Shown here: piece after piece, positions 15,338 to 24,721 of the stretch
Layout: every line of letters begins with the position of its first letter
How positions within the stretch are numbered: the first letter of the stretch is position 1
DNA from: Streptomyces netropsis
GTDB taxonomy: Bacteria; Actinomycetota; Actinomycetes; Streptomycetales; Streptomycetaceae
Assembly (NCBI RefSeq): GCF_014203545.1
Contig: NZ_JACHJG010000014.1
Span: 106,356 to 170,355 of the forward strand
Direction: 5' to 3'
Length of the DNA stretch: 64,000 nucleotides
Notes under the pieces: generated by a model
Told to the model about the DNA's origin: nothing
Seen by the model: only the letters and a program-made list of their open reading frames with translations
Databases searched by the model: none
Translations under genes and position numbers: made by a program

Positions 15338-16246
15338 TCAGCGACCACGCCGACGGTATTCACGGACCAGCACACCCACCGCGGCGGGTACGGAAGGCCG
15401 CGCCGCGTCGCGCAGGACGCCCGTGCCCTTGGCCGCGGCCGCGTCAGCGGTGAGTACCTCCAGCGCGATGACCGCCCGGGTGAACGCGCGATGGGCGGGC
15501 GGCGCGAGGTCGGGCAGCCGTCGGCTGGTGAGCAGGTCCCGGCGGGCCTGCGCCAAGAGGGCCTCGATCAGGGCGCGAACCTCCGGGGATTCCCGACCCT
15601 GCTCGAGGTCGGCCCGGGAGACGCCGTGGTGCGCCAGCGCGTCGTCCGGGAGGGTGAGTCTGCCGTCCCGCAGGTCCTCGGCGAGATCGTTGACGAAGTC
15701 GAGTCGCTGGCTGCCGTCGATGTACGCACGGCACAGCCCGTGGCTCAGATCGGCGTCGGCGTCCGGCGACAGGAGCAGGCAGGCGATGAGCATGAACGCG
15801 GGCAGCGAGTACGCGTCGACGTACCGCTGGTAGTCCGCCTCGTCGGAGAAGCCCGTGAAGTCGCGGTCCACGGGCGCCCCGGCGAGGAAGTCCTCGACGT
15901 GGCCTCGCAGGCGCGGGTGGACCGCGACGGTGTGCAGGAGCGGGCGGAGGACGGGGTCCCCGCTGTTCCCGGTCGCCAGCCCCTCGCGGACGCGCTTTTC
16001 CCACACGATGCAGGAATCCTCGGTGTGCGTGCCCCCGGGGCTCGCGTCGAGAAGGGTGTCGGTGTGGTGCATGAACGCGGTGGCGGCGATCACGTGCGGA
16101 ACGAGCGCCGGCGGTAGCAACAGCCGTACGGCGACATAGGCGTGGCGCCGGTACGCCGAGACACGATCACGCTGCCGGGTGTAGTCGGCGCGCAGCCGGG
16201 GGTCGCCGATGCCCGCTGCAGTGAGCGTCCTGTCCCACGTGTGCAT
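15338..16246 (-). CDS. Phytoene/squalene synthase-like protein
   Basis: A 302-residue head-to-head prenyl synthase-like protein. The first aspartate motif is ATAFMHHTDTLLD (DTLLD) and the second is DGSQRLDFVNDLAEDL, matching the QxxNxxRDxxED region in degraded form. Family enzymes join two prenyl diphosphates to phytoene or squalene-type C30/C40 products. No other carotenoid or hopanoid genes are adjacent, so the product is unclear. ATG 16246 has AGGAAG nine bases upstream. It is divergent from the VC0807-like/Rieske pair across ~190 bases. Confidence 0.85.
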   Translation of the reverse strand: MHTWDRTLTAAGIGDPRLRADYTRQRDRVSAYRRHAYVAVRLLLPPALVPHVIAATAFMHHTDTLLDASPGGTHTEDSCIVWEKRVREGLATGNSGDPVLRPLLHTVAVHPRLRGHVEDFLAGAPVDRDFTGFSDEADYQRYVDAYSLPAFMLIACLLLSPDADADLSHGLCRAYIDGSQRLDFVNDLAEDLRDGRLTLPDDALAHHGVSRADLEQGRESPEVRALIEALLAQARRDLLTSRRLPDLAPPAHRAFTRAVIALEVLTADAAAAKGTGVLRDAARPSVPAAVGVLVREYRRRGR

Positions 16247-16437
16247 GTGGCACGTCTTCCTGCGAGTGATGACGATCAGGGGGCGAGCCTATCGGGCCCC
16301 CGGAGGAACCTCTGGCCTTCGCTTGATTCCGGGCCCACCGGAGGAGGCTCTTGCCGACGACTCATACGAAGGATGTAGTGGGGATCTGGTCCGCTGCGGC
16401 GATTCATCCCGCATGCTCCTTATCTACCGTTTTACGT

Positions 16438-17193
16438 ATGACGCCATCGAACGCCCGGACCGTGACATCCGAGGCCCCGGCATGGAGAGCGTTGGCCGCC
16501 CCGCTCCTGTTCGACGTGGCCCTCCCGCTGACCGTCTACTACGTACTGCGGTCCCAGGGCACAGGGCAGTGGCAGGCGCTGATGCTCAGCGGAACCGTCC
16601 CGGTGGGACGGGTCGCCGTCATGCTGGCCGCACGGCGGCACGTCGCCGGCTTCGAAACCTTCATGATCGGCATGCTGGCGGTCCGCGTGGTCACGTCGCT
16701 GTTCACGGGCGATCCACGGGTCCTCCTGGTCAAGGACGCCTGCCTGTCGGTGGCCGCCGGCGTCTGGATCCTCGGCTCGCTCCTGACCGCCAGGCCCTTC
16801 GCCTTCCAGATGGGCCAGTACTGGTCCGCACCGGCCGCACAACACGGCCGTGACGCGGCCTGGCACCGATCACCGGCCCTGCGCGGCGCACTGACCAGGC
16901 TGACGGTCCTGTGGGGCTGCGGTCAGGTACTCGATTGCGTCGTGGGCGTGACGATCGCGACGACCTGCGCCGTCGAGGCGGTACCGGCACTCAACCGGGC
17001 CAAGGGGCTGGCCCTGCTCGGCCTCGCCGCGATCGTCACCGTTCTCTACAGCCGCCATTGCGCGCGCCGGCGCGGACTGTCCCTGTTCGGCACGGTGCCG
17101 CTGCGTACCCGGCACCCGCGCGTGGCGCCCCGGACATACGACCCCCAGGCACATGACACAGAAGAAAGGACTCCCCATCATGACCGCACATAG
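16438..17193 (+). CDS. VC0807-like integral membrane protein
   Basis: A 251-residue membrane protein of the VC0807 family. It has about six hydrophobic segments; the family hallmark PLTVYYVLRSQG comes early and GDPRVLLVKDACLSVAAGVW in the middle. TACCGT sits seven bases before ATG 16438 and no ribosome-binding site is present, so the transcript is probably leaderless. The 3' end overlaps the Rieske gene start by 14 bases, so the two are translated from one transcript. Function unknown; it may help deliver or export the oxygenase substrate. Confidence 0.8.
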   Translation: MTPSNARTVTSEAPAWRALAAPLLFDVALPLTVYYVLRSQGTGQWQALMLSGTVPVGRVAVMLAARRHVAGFETFMIGMLAVRVVTSLFTGDPRVLLVKDACLSVAAGVWILGSLLTARPFAFQMGQYWSAPAAQHGRDAAWHRSPALRGALTRLTVLWGCGQVLDCVVGVTIATTCAVEAVPALNRAKGLALLGLAAIVTVLYSRHCARRRGLSLFGTVPLRTRHPRVAPRTYDPQAHDTEERTPHHDRT

Positions 17194-18412
17194 GAAAACC
17201 CCCGCGTCGGAACCGGGCGCGCTGTCCGCGACCCTGGCCGAACTGCGACGCGTGGCCGCGCTTCCTCTCGAACGGGGCGAGACCCTGCCGCCCGCTGCCT
17301 ACACCTCACCCGAGATGTACACGCGCGAGACCGAGCGCATCTTCGGCCGGGAGTGGCTCTGCGTGGCACGGGCCGAGGAAATCCCCGAGCCCGGCAGCTA
17401 TCTGCGGCTGGACGTCCTCGGCGTGCCACTGGTGATCACCCGGGACGAGGAGGGCGAGCTGCACGCGCTCTCCCGCGTCTGCCGACACCGGTTCATGGAC
17501 GTCCTGCCCCCGGAGACGACCCCCGAACAAGGCAGCCTCAAGCGGTTGACCTGCCCGTACCACACCTGGACCTACCGGCTGAACGGTCAGCACGTGGGCC
17601 GGCTCGCCGGAGCTCCGCTGATGCGGGACGTCGAATTCGACAATGCGTCCTGCCGACTCCCGGCTCACCCCGTCGAGGTGTGGAACGGTTTCGTCCTCCT
17701 CAATCTCGACCCCGACGCGGAGCCACCGGCACCCGAGCTCGAGGGCCTCGACCGCGTCCTGCGCGGTCACGGGCTGGAGGACTGGGTGAGTGTGGAGACG
17801 AAGAACTGGCGGGACATCCCGGCGAACTGGAAAGTGGCGGTCGAGAACGGCTCGGAGAACTACCACCACATGGGCACCCACGCCGCCACCCTGGAGCCCG
17901 TCCTGCCGGGTCGCGACACCCGGGTCGACGAGTGCGACGGCCGCTGGTTCACCATGTTCACGCCCTACTCGGCAGAGGCCGTAGCCGCTGCCGCACCCGA
18001 TGGTGAGCCATCGCGCGGCCGGCCGGACCGGGACGGGGAAACAGGGCCGGCGAACGGACGGGACGGGCAGGACCCGCCGGGAATGCTGATCGCCGGGATC
18101 TTCCCCCAGTTCGTCCTGGCGGTCGTGCCCGACAGCGCCGTCTGGATCCGCTGGATGCCCACCGGTCCCACCACCCACGACACGCGGATCACCGTCATGG
18201 TTCCGCCCGACGCGCCGCGGACGCCCGACTTCGACAACTACCTGGTCCGCCTCCGCGAGCAGATCACCCTGATCCAGGAGGAGGACCTGGTGGCGATACG
18301 GGGCGTACAACGCGGTCTCGCCTCCGACCCGCCCCCCTCGGGCGGCCGGTTCTCCCATCTGGAGCGCCCGCTGTGGCAGTTCCAGCGCTACCTCGCCGAG
18401 CGGCTCCTGTGA
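17180..18412 (+). CDS. Rieske non-heme iron oxygenase, alpha subunit
   Basis: A 410-residue ring-hydroxylating-type oxygenase. The Rieske [2Fe-2S] ligands are CRH and CPYH (VCRHRFMD about residue 100, then LTCPYHTWTYR). The mononuclear iron site is NYHHMGTH (two His) plus a late Asp in EEDLVAI; N/E residues before it bridge electron transfer. A ~30-residue insert of low complexity (about 275-305, rich in G, D, R) is unusual. AAGGA precedes ATG 17180. No ferredoxin or reductase gene is adjacent, so electron partners must be elsewhere. The substrate is unknown; a prenyl or aromatic compound is possible. Confidence 0.92.
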   Translation: MTAHRKTPASEPGALSATLAELRRVAALPLERGETLPPAAYTSPEMYTRETERIFGREWLCVARAEEIPEPGSYLRLDVLGVPLVITRDEEGELHALSRVCRHRFMDVLPPETTPEQGSLKRLTCPYHTWTYRLNGQHVGRLAGAPLMRDVEFDNASCRLPAHPVEVWNGFVLLNLDPDAEPPAPELEGLDRVLRGHGLEDWVSVETKNWRDIPANWKVAVENGSENYHHMGTHAATLEPVLPGRDTRVDECDGRWFTMFTPYSAEAVAAAAPDGEPSRGRPDRDGETGPANGRDGQDPPGMLIAGIFPQFVLAVVPDSAVWIRWMPTGPTTHDTRITVMVPPDAPRTPDFDNYLVRLREQITLIQEEDLVAIRGVQRGLASDPPPSGGRFSHLERPLWQFQRYLAERLL

Positions 18413-18601
18413 CCACCGGGCGAACGGGTCCGGGCCCGCCACGGCTGAACCCTTGCCTCCGGAGGCGCCGTTGCGGAAGCTGGAGGAACAACCGCCGGGG
18501 CGCGCACGCAAGCGCCCGGCACCGGCCCGCACCACGCCCGGCGGACCCGGCGTCGTCGGGCGGGCCTTCACCATCGGACACCGTGCTGAACGGGGAACAT
18601 G

Positions 18602-19219
18602 ATGACCCACCGCGTCCGCCTGCGCCGCGCCGCAGCCATCGTCCTGACCGTCGTGGCGGGGGCGGCCGCCGCCGTGACCGCGCATCCCGCGGCCGCCGCG
18701 GCGGCCGGCCCCGCCTTCCTCGACCCCGCCCAGCTTCCGCCGCACCCGGGATCGGCCTGGTACGGCGGCCCGGTGACCAGTGGGGTACCGGACCCGTTGC
18801 CGTTCTGCGTGGGCGCGACCCTGCCCGGGGCCACCTCCCAGTACCGTGACTTCTGGACGGAGTTCGACACCAACGCGGAGCAGATCACGGTGGTCGAACG
18901 CGACGAGGCCCGGGCCAAGACCCTGGCCACGCTTCTGAACAACGCGGTCAGGCAATGCGCGGACAAGGCCGAGCAGGAGGATCCGGACGTCACCGCGGAG
19001 TGGCGGGACTACGGCCGGATCGACGTGGAGGAAGGCGCCCGGGTCCATGGCGTGCGCACCACGCACGCCTGGACCGGCAACGACGTCCATCTCTTCTCCG
19101 TCGGCCGCGACGGAAGGACGGTCACCGTCGTGCACTGGGGCCAGATGGGAACCTTCGACGGCATCCCCCTGCCCGGCTTCAAGAAGACCACGCGCACGGC
19201 GGTGAACAAGCTCTACTGA
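18602..19219 (+). CDS. Secreted protein, possibly PknH-like sensor fold
   Basis: About 205 residues. A signal peptide (THRVRLRRAAAIVLTVVAG, cleavage after the AAAAAAG stretch) leads to a globular domain with FWTEFDTNAEQITVVERD, CADKAEQEDP and ends GFKKTTRTAVNKLY. The arrangement resembles the PknH-type extracellular sensor domain but only weakly. GGGGA lies five bases before ATG 18602; ATG 18599 is too close to it. It follows the Rieske gene by 189 bases with no obvious link. Confidence 0.65.
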   Translation: MTHRVRLRRAAAIVLTVVAGAAAAVTAHPAAAAAAGPAFLDPAQLPPHPGSAWYGGPVTSGVPDPLPFCVGATLPGATSQYRDFWTEFDTNAEQITVVERDEARAKTLATLLNNAVRQCADKAEQEDPDVTAEWRDYGRIDVEEGARVHGVRTTHAWTGNDVHLFSVGRDGRTVTVVHWGQMGTFDGIPLPGFKKTTRTAVNKLY

Positions 19220-19483
19220 CACGGCTCCGCTCCACGCCGTAACCCGCCCGGACAAGAGCCGCGAACCGGAAGCGTGTGGTAGGTGCGGTCCGACAACACT
19301 TCATACCAGGTGCGCTCCGTCATGATCGCTGTTTGCGGAGCGTGACGCCTTTCTCACATCACAGCCGGACGAGATGACTTTCGCGTCCCCGTCCGCTGTC
19401 CTTGGTGGCGACAGCTGTGAAGTAACTGTGAAGACAGGACTGGTGAGTTGGACAGACAGAAGCGGAACCTGTGGAGCGGTGTG

Positions 19484-20047
19484 ATGATGACGGCCGTCCG
19501 TGGCAGGATCGCCGCGGTCGCCGGAGTGGTGGCGCTGATCGCGACCGTCCTCACCGGCACCGCGGCCGGCACGGCCGCCGCGGCGCCCCATGCGGCGAAG
19601 CCCCGGGGGCAGTGGTCCTGCTCCGGTGCGCCCGTTCCCAGCGGGTACGTCATCACCGCGTACGACCGCACCGGCTGCAAGGGGGCGGGCTCCTGGTACC
19701 AGGAGCCGGTGCAGGACGGCATCTGGACCTGCTCGGGCTCGCCGATCGTGCCCGGCTACGTCATCACCGATTACGACCGCACCGGATGCAACGGCATCGG
19801 CCAGTGGCGTCACAAGCTCGCCAAGGACCGCACCTGGACCTGCTCGGGCTCGCCCATCCCACCCGGTTATGTCACCACCGGCTTCAACCGCAGCTACTGC
19901 CAGGGCATCGGCGCCTGGTACCACGAGCTCGTCCGCGACGGCATCTGGACCTGCCCCGGCTCGCCCATTCCGCCCGGCTACCGCAGCACCACCTACCGTG
20001 CGAGCGGTTGCGACGGCCAGGGCGCGTGGTACACCGAACGCATCTGA
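19484..20047 (+). CDS. Secreted protein of four 37-residue Cys repeats
   Basis: A 187-residue protein. A signal peptide (AVRGRIAAVAGVVALIATVL, cleavage near AAAAPHA) is followed by four tandem units of exactly 37 residues starting at Trp44, 81, 118 and 155. Each unit reads W(S/T)C(S/P)GxPxxPGY...(G/Y)C.G.G.W and has two Cys 19 apart, probably one disulfide per unit. This suggests a small repeated binding module, for example for carbohydrate or cell wall. GGAG lies seven bases before ATG 19484. I do not recognise a named family. Confidence 0.75.
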   Translation: MMTAVRGRIAAVAGVVALIATVLTGTAAGTAAAAPHAAKPRGQWSCSGAPVPSGYVITAYDRTGCKGAGSWYQEPVQDGIWTCSGSPIVPGYVITDYDRTGCNGIGQWRHKLAKDRTWTCSGSPIPPGYVTTGFNRSYCQGIGAWYHELVRDGIWTCPGSPIPPGYRSTTYRASGCDGQGAWYTERI

Positions 20048-20064
20048 CCGAGGTGTGAAGACCG

Positions 20065-20091
20065 AGGCCGCCGCGCATCGCGCGGCGGCCT
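20065..20091 (+). terminator. Terminator after the repeat protein gene
   Basis: A perfect 12-bp GC-rich inverted repeat (20065-20076 with 20080-20091) with a 3-base loop, followed by a short T-containing tail. It lies 18 bases after the stop at 20047. Confidence 0.8.
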
Positions 20092-20231
20092 TCGCCCTTG
20101 TGGCCGTTCGACACGCGGCCCGACGCCGCCGTGCGTCCGCGACGCCCGAAGGCGCGCGGAGAATCGACTCCGAGGCGGACGGGCGGCAAGGGGCGCCCCG
20201 CGCCGTCGACACCCCAGCATCCGGAGGTTCC

Positions 20232-21437
<1,206 letters not shown>

Positions 21438-21780
21438 CCCGGTGAGCTCCCTCCCACGCTCGCCGAGCGCGCGGCGCGCGAACAGATCAAGGACCTTCCC
21501 GGAAGCTGCGCAAGCAGTTCGACACGGAGATCCGGGACGCGCTCGTGGAACGGGCGAAGCAGTACAACGAGGAGTTCATCAAGCGGGAAGTCGACATCGG
21601 CCGCTGGACCGAGGAGTCGTGGCGGGCCGCCCTTCACGGCCCCAGCCAGTCCCGGGAGGAACGGCAGCTCTACCTCGACAGGCTGGTCCAGCGGCTCCCT
21701 GACACCGACATCCTGCCGCCGGTACCGGATGCGACCGGCCTCGCCGCCGACATCGAGCGAGCGCGCAAAGCCTGGCCCCG
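21438..21780 (+). pseudogene. Truncated, frameshifted remnant of unknown gene
   Basis: One frame reads LAERAAREQIKDLP up to about 21500, and coding continues in another frame as KLRKQFDTEIRDALVERAKQ, then EEFIKREVDIGRW and LYLDRLVQRLPDTDILPP. The change fits a one-base deletion near 21500. There is no start with a ribosome-binding site, and no natural end. I do not recognise the family; the charged helical sequence could come from a mobile element. Confidence 0.5.
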
Positions 21781-22263
21781 CACAGCCAGATGTAGGCGAG
21801 CAGGGCACGTTCCTGGCCGGACAGAAGGACTCCTGGATCAGCCGGAGCTCGAACAGGAGCCGGTCAACAGCGGATCAACACGCGTTGAAGGCTCCTGCCG
21901 ATCCGTGTCACAAACCGGCCTGGACGGTTTAGACCGGCCCGAACCGGTTCCGCGACCGCTGATCGGCCGACGAGGATGGTGCCCACCGGGACGGCGCGGA
22001 AGGACCGGCCACCCGACCTGCTTCAGGAGTACCAGCAGCCAGATCAGCTCGATGAGACAAGGCGTTTCCCATGGCAGTCCGCACCCGCATCCCGGCAGTC
22101 CGGCCGTCCGGGCCACCGCCGCCCGGCAGGCCCCGACCTCTCAGGTGGTGCGATCGCTGTGATCCGGGACTGACCTACCCCCGACCATGCAACTGACCGT
22201 CATCACTCCGGCGCCACCGGGACGGGCTCCCGTCGCGTACTCGACGGAGCACAGGTAGCCGCC
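21781..22263. other. Degenerate spacer before the NRPS-type locus
   Basis: About 480 bases with no convincing gene. Short peptide-like stretches appear in different frames (for example DLLQEYQQPDQLDETR around 22020-22070), which suggests decayed sequence. The region marks the left boundary of the biosynthetic locus starting at 22582. Confidence 0.4.
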
Positions 22264-22467
22264 GTGTTGTGGGTCGCGGCAGCCGCCGAGGACCAGCTGG
22301 AGCACATCAGCGCCCACTGTGCTCCCGGCCGTCTCCATCCGGGGATCTTCACCGCGGCACTCCCCGAGGCCGCCGCCGAGGCCGCCGCCCTCGGCATCTG
22401 CCGACGCGCGCCGGCCATGTCCCCGCTCCTGCACGACTGGAGCGTCCGCTCCGTCCGCCCCGCGTAG
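22264..22467 (+). CDS. Small unknown protein or gene fragment ahead of mbtH-like gene
   Basis: A 67-residue frame from GTG 22264 reads VLWVAAAAEDQLEHISAHCA, then LHPGIFTAALPEAAAEAAAL and ends HDWSVRSVRPA. Codon bias is good, and coding-like sequence extends ~90 bases further upstream in the same frame (HSGATGTGSRRVLDGAQ) but without a start codon. It may be a real small gene or the 3' end of a truncated one. No family recognised. Confidence 0.4.
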   Translation: MLWVAAAAEDQLEHISAHCAPGRLHPGIFTAALPEAAAEAAALGICRRAPAMSPLLHDWSVRSVRPA

Positions 22468-22581
22468 GGCCGGCCTCCGCCCACCTGTGACACCCGTCGG
22501 TCACCGGCACCGCCCTGCCGTGGCGGTGACCGCCCTACCCGGGACCCCTGCCACCCCATCCACGAGAGAGGGAATTCCCCC

Positions 22582-22794
22582 ATGACCAACCCCTTCGATG
22601 GCGACGACGGCGAGTACCTGGTCCTGACGAACGAGGAGAACCAGCACTCGCTCTGGCCCGCGGGCATCGACGTGCCCGCCGGGTGGACCGTCGTCCACGG
22701 CCAGGACACCCGAGCTGCCTGCCTCGACCACATCGAGCGGAACTGGACCGACATGCGCCCGGCCTCCCTGGTCGCCCTCACCCGCGAGTCCTAG
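22582..22794 (+). CDS. MbtH-like protein
   Basis: A 70-residue MbtH-family chaperone/activator of NRPS adenylation domains. The family signature is complete: NPFDGDDGEYLVLTNEENQH with SLWP, then the tryptophans in GWTVVHG and CLDHIERNWTDMRP. AGGGA precedes the ATG. It opens the locus and should bind the adenylation domain of the A-PCP protein at 24714, as MbtH proteins do for dependent A domains. Confidence 0.95.
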   Translation: MTNPFDGDDGEYLVLTNEENQHSLWPAGIDVPAGWTVVHGQDTRAACLDHIERNWTDMRPASLVALTRES

Positions 22795-22844
22795 CCCGGC
22801 CCTCCCCGCCCCGCCCGCGCAATCCACCCGACCGGAGACCCCCC

Positions 22845-23693
22845 ATGCCCGAACAGCGACGGCCGGCCCGTACGGCCCGGCTCCGGCACTACCTGATGTG
22901 CCGTCCGACGTATTTCACCGTCGACTACCGCATCAACCCCTGGATGGATCCCGCCAAGCCGGTCGACACCGCGCTGGCCGTGCTCCAGTGGGAGCGGCTG
23001 TACGACCTCTACCAGCAGCTCGGCCACACCGTCGAGCTGATCGAGCCGATACCCGGCCTGCCCGACATGGTCTACTCCGCGAACGGCGCCACCGTCCACG
23101 ACGGCCGCGTCCTGGTCGCCGACTTCCGGCACGAGCAGCGGGCCGCCGAGGCCCCCGCCTACCGCTCGTGGTTCGAGAACGCCGGCCACACCGAGGTGAA
23201 GGCCGCCGAGCACACCAACGAGGGCGAGGGCGACTTCCTGGTGGCCGGCGGCCGGGTGCTGGCCGGCACGGGTTTCCGCACCGAACCCGCCGCGCACGCC
23301 GAGGCCCAGGAGCTGTTCGGCGTCCCCGTCATCGGCCTGACGCTCGTCGACCCGCGCTTCTACCACCTCGACACCGCGCTCGCCGTCCTCGATGACGACG
23401 AGATCATGTACTACCCGGCCGCCTTCTCGGAGGAGAGCCGGCGGACGCTGCGGGAGATGTTCCCCGACGCGATCCTCGCCGAGGAGGCGGACGCCGAGGT
23501 GTTCGGCCTGAACGCCATCTCCGACGGGCTCAACGTTCTCCTCCCGCAGGCTGCGACCGCCCTCGCCGACCAGCTCGCCGCCCGCGGTTTCCGGCCCGTC
23601 GGCGTCGACCTGTCCGAACTCCTCAAAGGCGGCGGCAGCGTCAAGTGCTGCACCCTGGAGATCCGCCACCGCGTCTCGGGCGGCCCCCGGTGA
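22845..23693 (+). CDS. DDAH/arginine-deiminase-superfamily amidinohydrolase
   Basis: A 282-residue guanidine-modifying enzyme. Family landmarks are LPDMVYSANGATV (about 72-84), NEGEGDFLVAGG with Glu128/Asp130, His174 in DPRFYHLDTAL and a catalytic Cys near the C-terminus in GGGSVKCC (268/269). Dimethylargininases and related enzymes hydrolyse arginine-type guanidines to citrulline or use them for amidino transfer. In this locus it probably acts on free or modified arginine to supply or trim a building block. GGAG lies eight bases before ATG 22845. Its stop overlaps the next gene (GTGA). Confidence 0.9.
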   Translation: MPEQRRPARTARLRHYLMCRPTYFTVDYRINPWMDPAKPVDTALAVLQWERLYDLYQQLGHTVELIEPIPGLPDMVYSANGATVHDGRVLVADFRHEQRAAEAPAYRSWFENAGHTEVKAAEHTNEGEGDFLVAGGRVLAGTGFRTEPAAHAEAQELFGVPVIGLTLVDPRFYHLDTALAVLDDDEIMYYPAAFSEESRRTLREMFPDAILAEEADAEVFGLNAISDGLNVLLPQAATALADQLAARGFRPVGVDLSELLKGGGSVKCCTLEIRHRVSGGPR

Positions 23694-24721
23694 CCGCCCG
23701 CTGGACCGTCGAGCCGGGCGGGCCCGCCACTCTCGTGGCTCCCCACCCGGCCGGCGTCGAGGAGGCGCTCGCCTGGCTGGAGTCCGCGCACACCGAACTG
23801 CGCGCCGGCCTGCGGGCGTACGGAGCCGTGTACGTCCGCGGCCTGCCCGTGCACAGCGTGGACACCTTCGCGCGGGTCCGGGACGTCCTCATACCCCAGC
23901 GCACCCCGTACCGCGAGAAGGCCACCCCCCGCAGCGACTTCGGCGGCGACGTCTACTCCTCCACGGACCTGCCCGCCGCCCAGCCGATCCGGATGCACAA
24001 CGAGAACAGCTACACCCTCACCTTCCCCGGGCTGCTGCTCTTCGGCTGCCTCACCGCACCCGAGCAGGGCGGCGCCACCCCCGTCGCCGACTGCCGCAGC
24101 GTGCTGCGCAACCTTCCCCCGCACCTGGTGGAGCGGATGCGGACCCACGGCTGGCTGCTCAGGCGCACCTATTCCGACCACCTCTCGGTGGACTGGCAGT
24201 CCGCGTTCGCCACCGACTCCCCGGCCGAGGTGGAGCGCTACTGCGCCGGGAACCTCATCTCCTGCGCCTGGGACGAGGACGGCAACCTCCGCACCCGCCA
24301 ACTGCGCCCCGGCACCGTCCATCACCCGGAGACCGGTGAGGAGGTGTGGTTCAACCACCTGGCGTTCTGGAACGAGTGGTCGCTGGACGAGGAGGTCCGC
24401 GAGACCCTCGTCGACGAGCTCGGCCACGACGGCCTGCCCTTCAACACGGGCTTCGGCGACGGCCTGCCCCTCACCCGGGACGAGCTCGACACCATCAACG
24501 CCGCCTATGAGGCGGCCACCGTCCGCCGGGCGTGGGAACCGGGCGACCTGCTGCTGGTCGACAACGTCCTGGCCGCCCACGGTCGCGACCCCTTCCGCGG
24601 CGACCGGCGCATCGTGGTGGCCATGGGCGCCCCCGTGGCGCTCGCCGACTGCCGCCCCACCGCCCCGCCCGCCGCCGACACGCCCCGCCCGGCACCGGAG
24701 GCGGTGCCCTCACATGGCTGA
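23690..24721 (+). CDS. TauD/SyrP-like Fe(II)/2OG dioxygenase
   Basis: A 343-residue non-heme iron oxygenase of the TauD/TfdA group. Iron ligands are His103 and Glu105 in IRMHNENSY and His297 in VLAAHGRDPF, with the following Arg for 2-oxoglutarate. The HxE form and the flanking sequence resemble SyrP-type hydroxylases, which act on amino acids tethered to a carrier protein. It starts at GTG 23690, overlapping the previous stop by four bases, and overlaps the A-PCP gene by eight. The likely role is beta-hydroxylation of the amino acid loaded on that PCP. Confidence 0.9.
   Translation: MTARWTVEPGGPATLVAPHPAGVEEALAWLESAHTELRAGLRAYGAVYVRGLPVHSVDTFARVRDVLIPQRTPYREKATPRSDFGGDVYSSTDLPAAQPIRMHNENSYTLTFPGLLLFGCLTAPEQGGATPVADCRSVLRNLPPHLVERMRTHGWLLRRTYSDHLSVDWQSAFATDSPAEVERYCAGNLISCAWDEDGNLRTRQLRPGTVHHPETGEEVWFNHLAFWNEWSLDEEVRETLVDELGHDGLPFNTGFGDGLPLTRDELDTINAAYEAATVRRAWEPGDLLLVDNVLAAHGRDPFRGDRRIVVAMGAPVALADCRPTAPPAADTPRPAPEAVPSHG

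Noticed and set aside
14459..16117. A 552-residue plus-strand frame covering the DUF1206 and phytoene synthase-like genes
   Set aside because: It lies antisense to two genes with clear family motifs, has no family match by eye, and its residue mix (Arg, Gly, Asp) is that of an antisense shadow.
22191..22260. A short frame MQLTVITPAPPGRAP before the 22264 frame
   Set aside because: Only about 23 residues, no strong ribosome-binding site and no conservation evidence.
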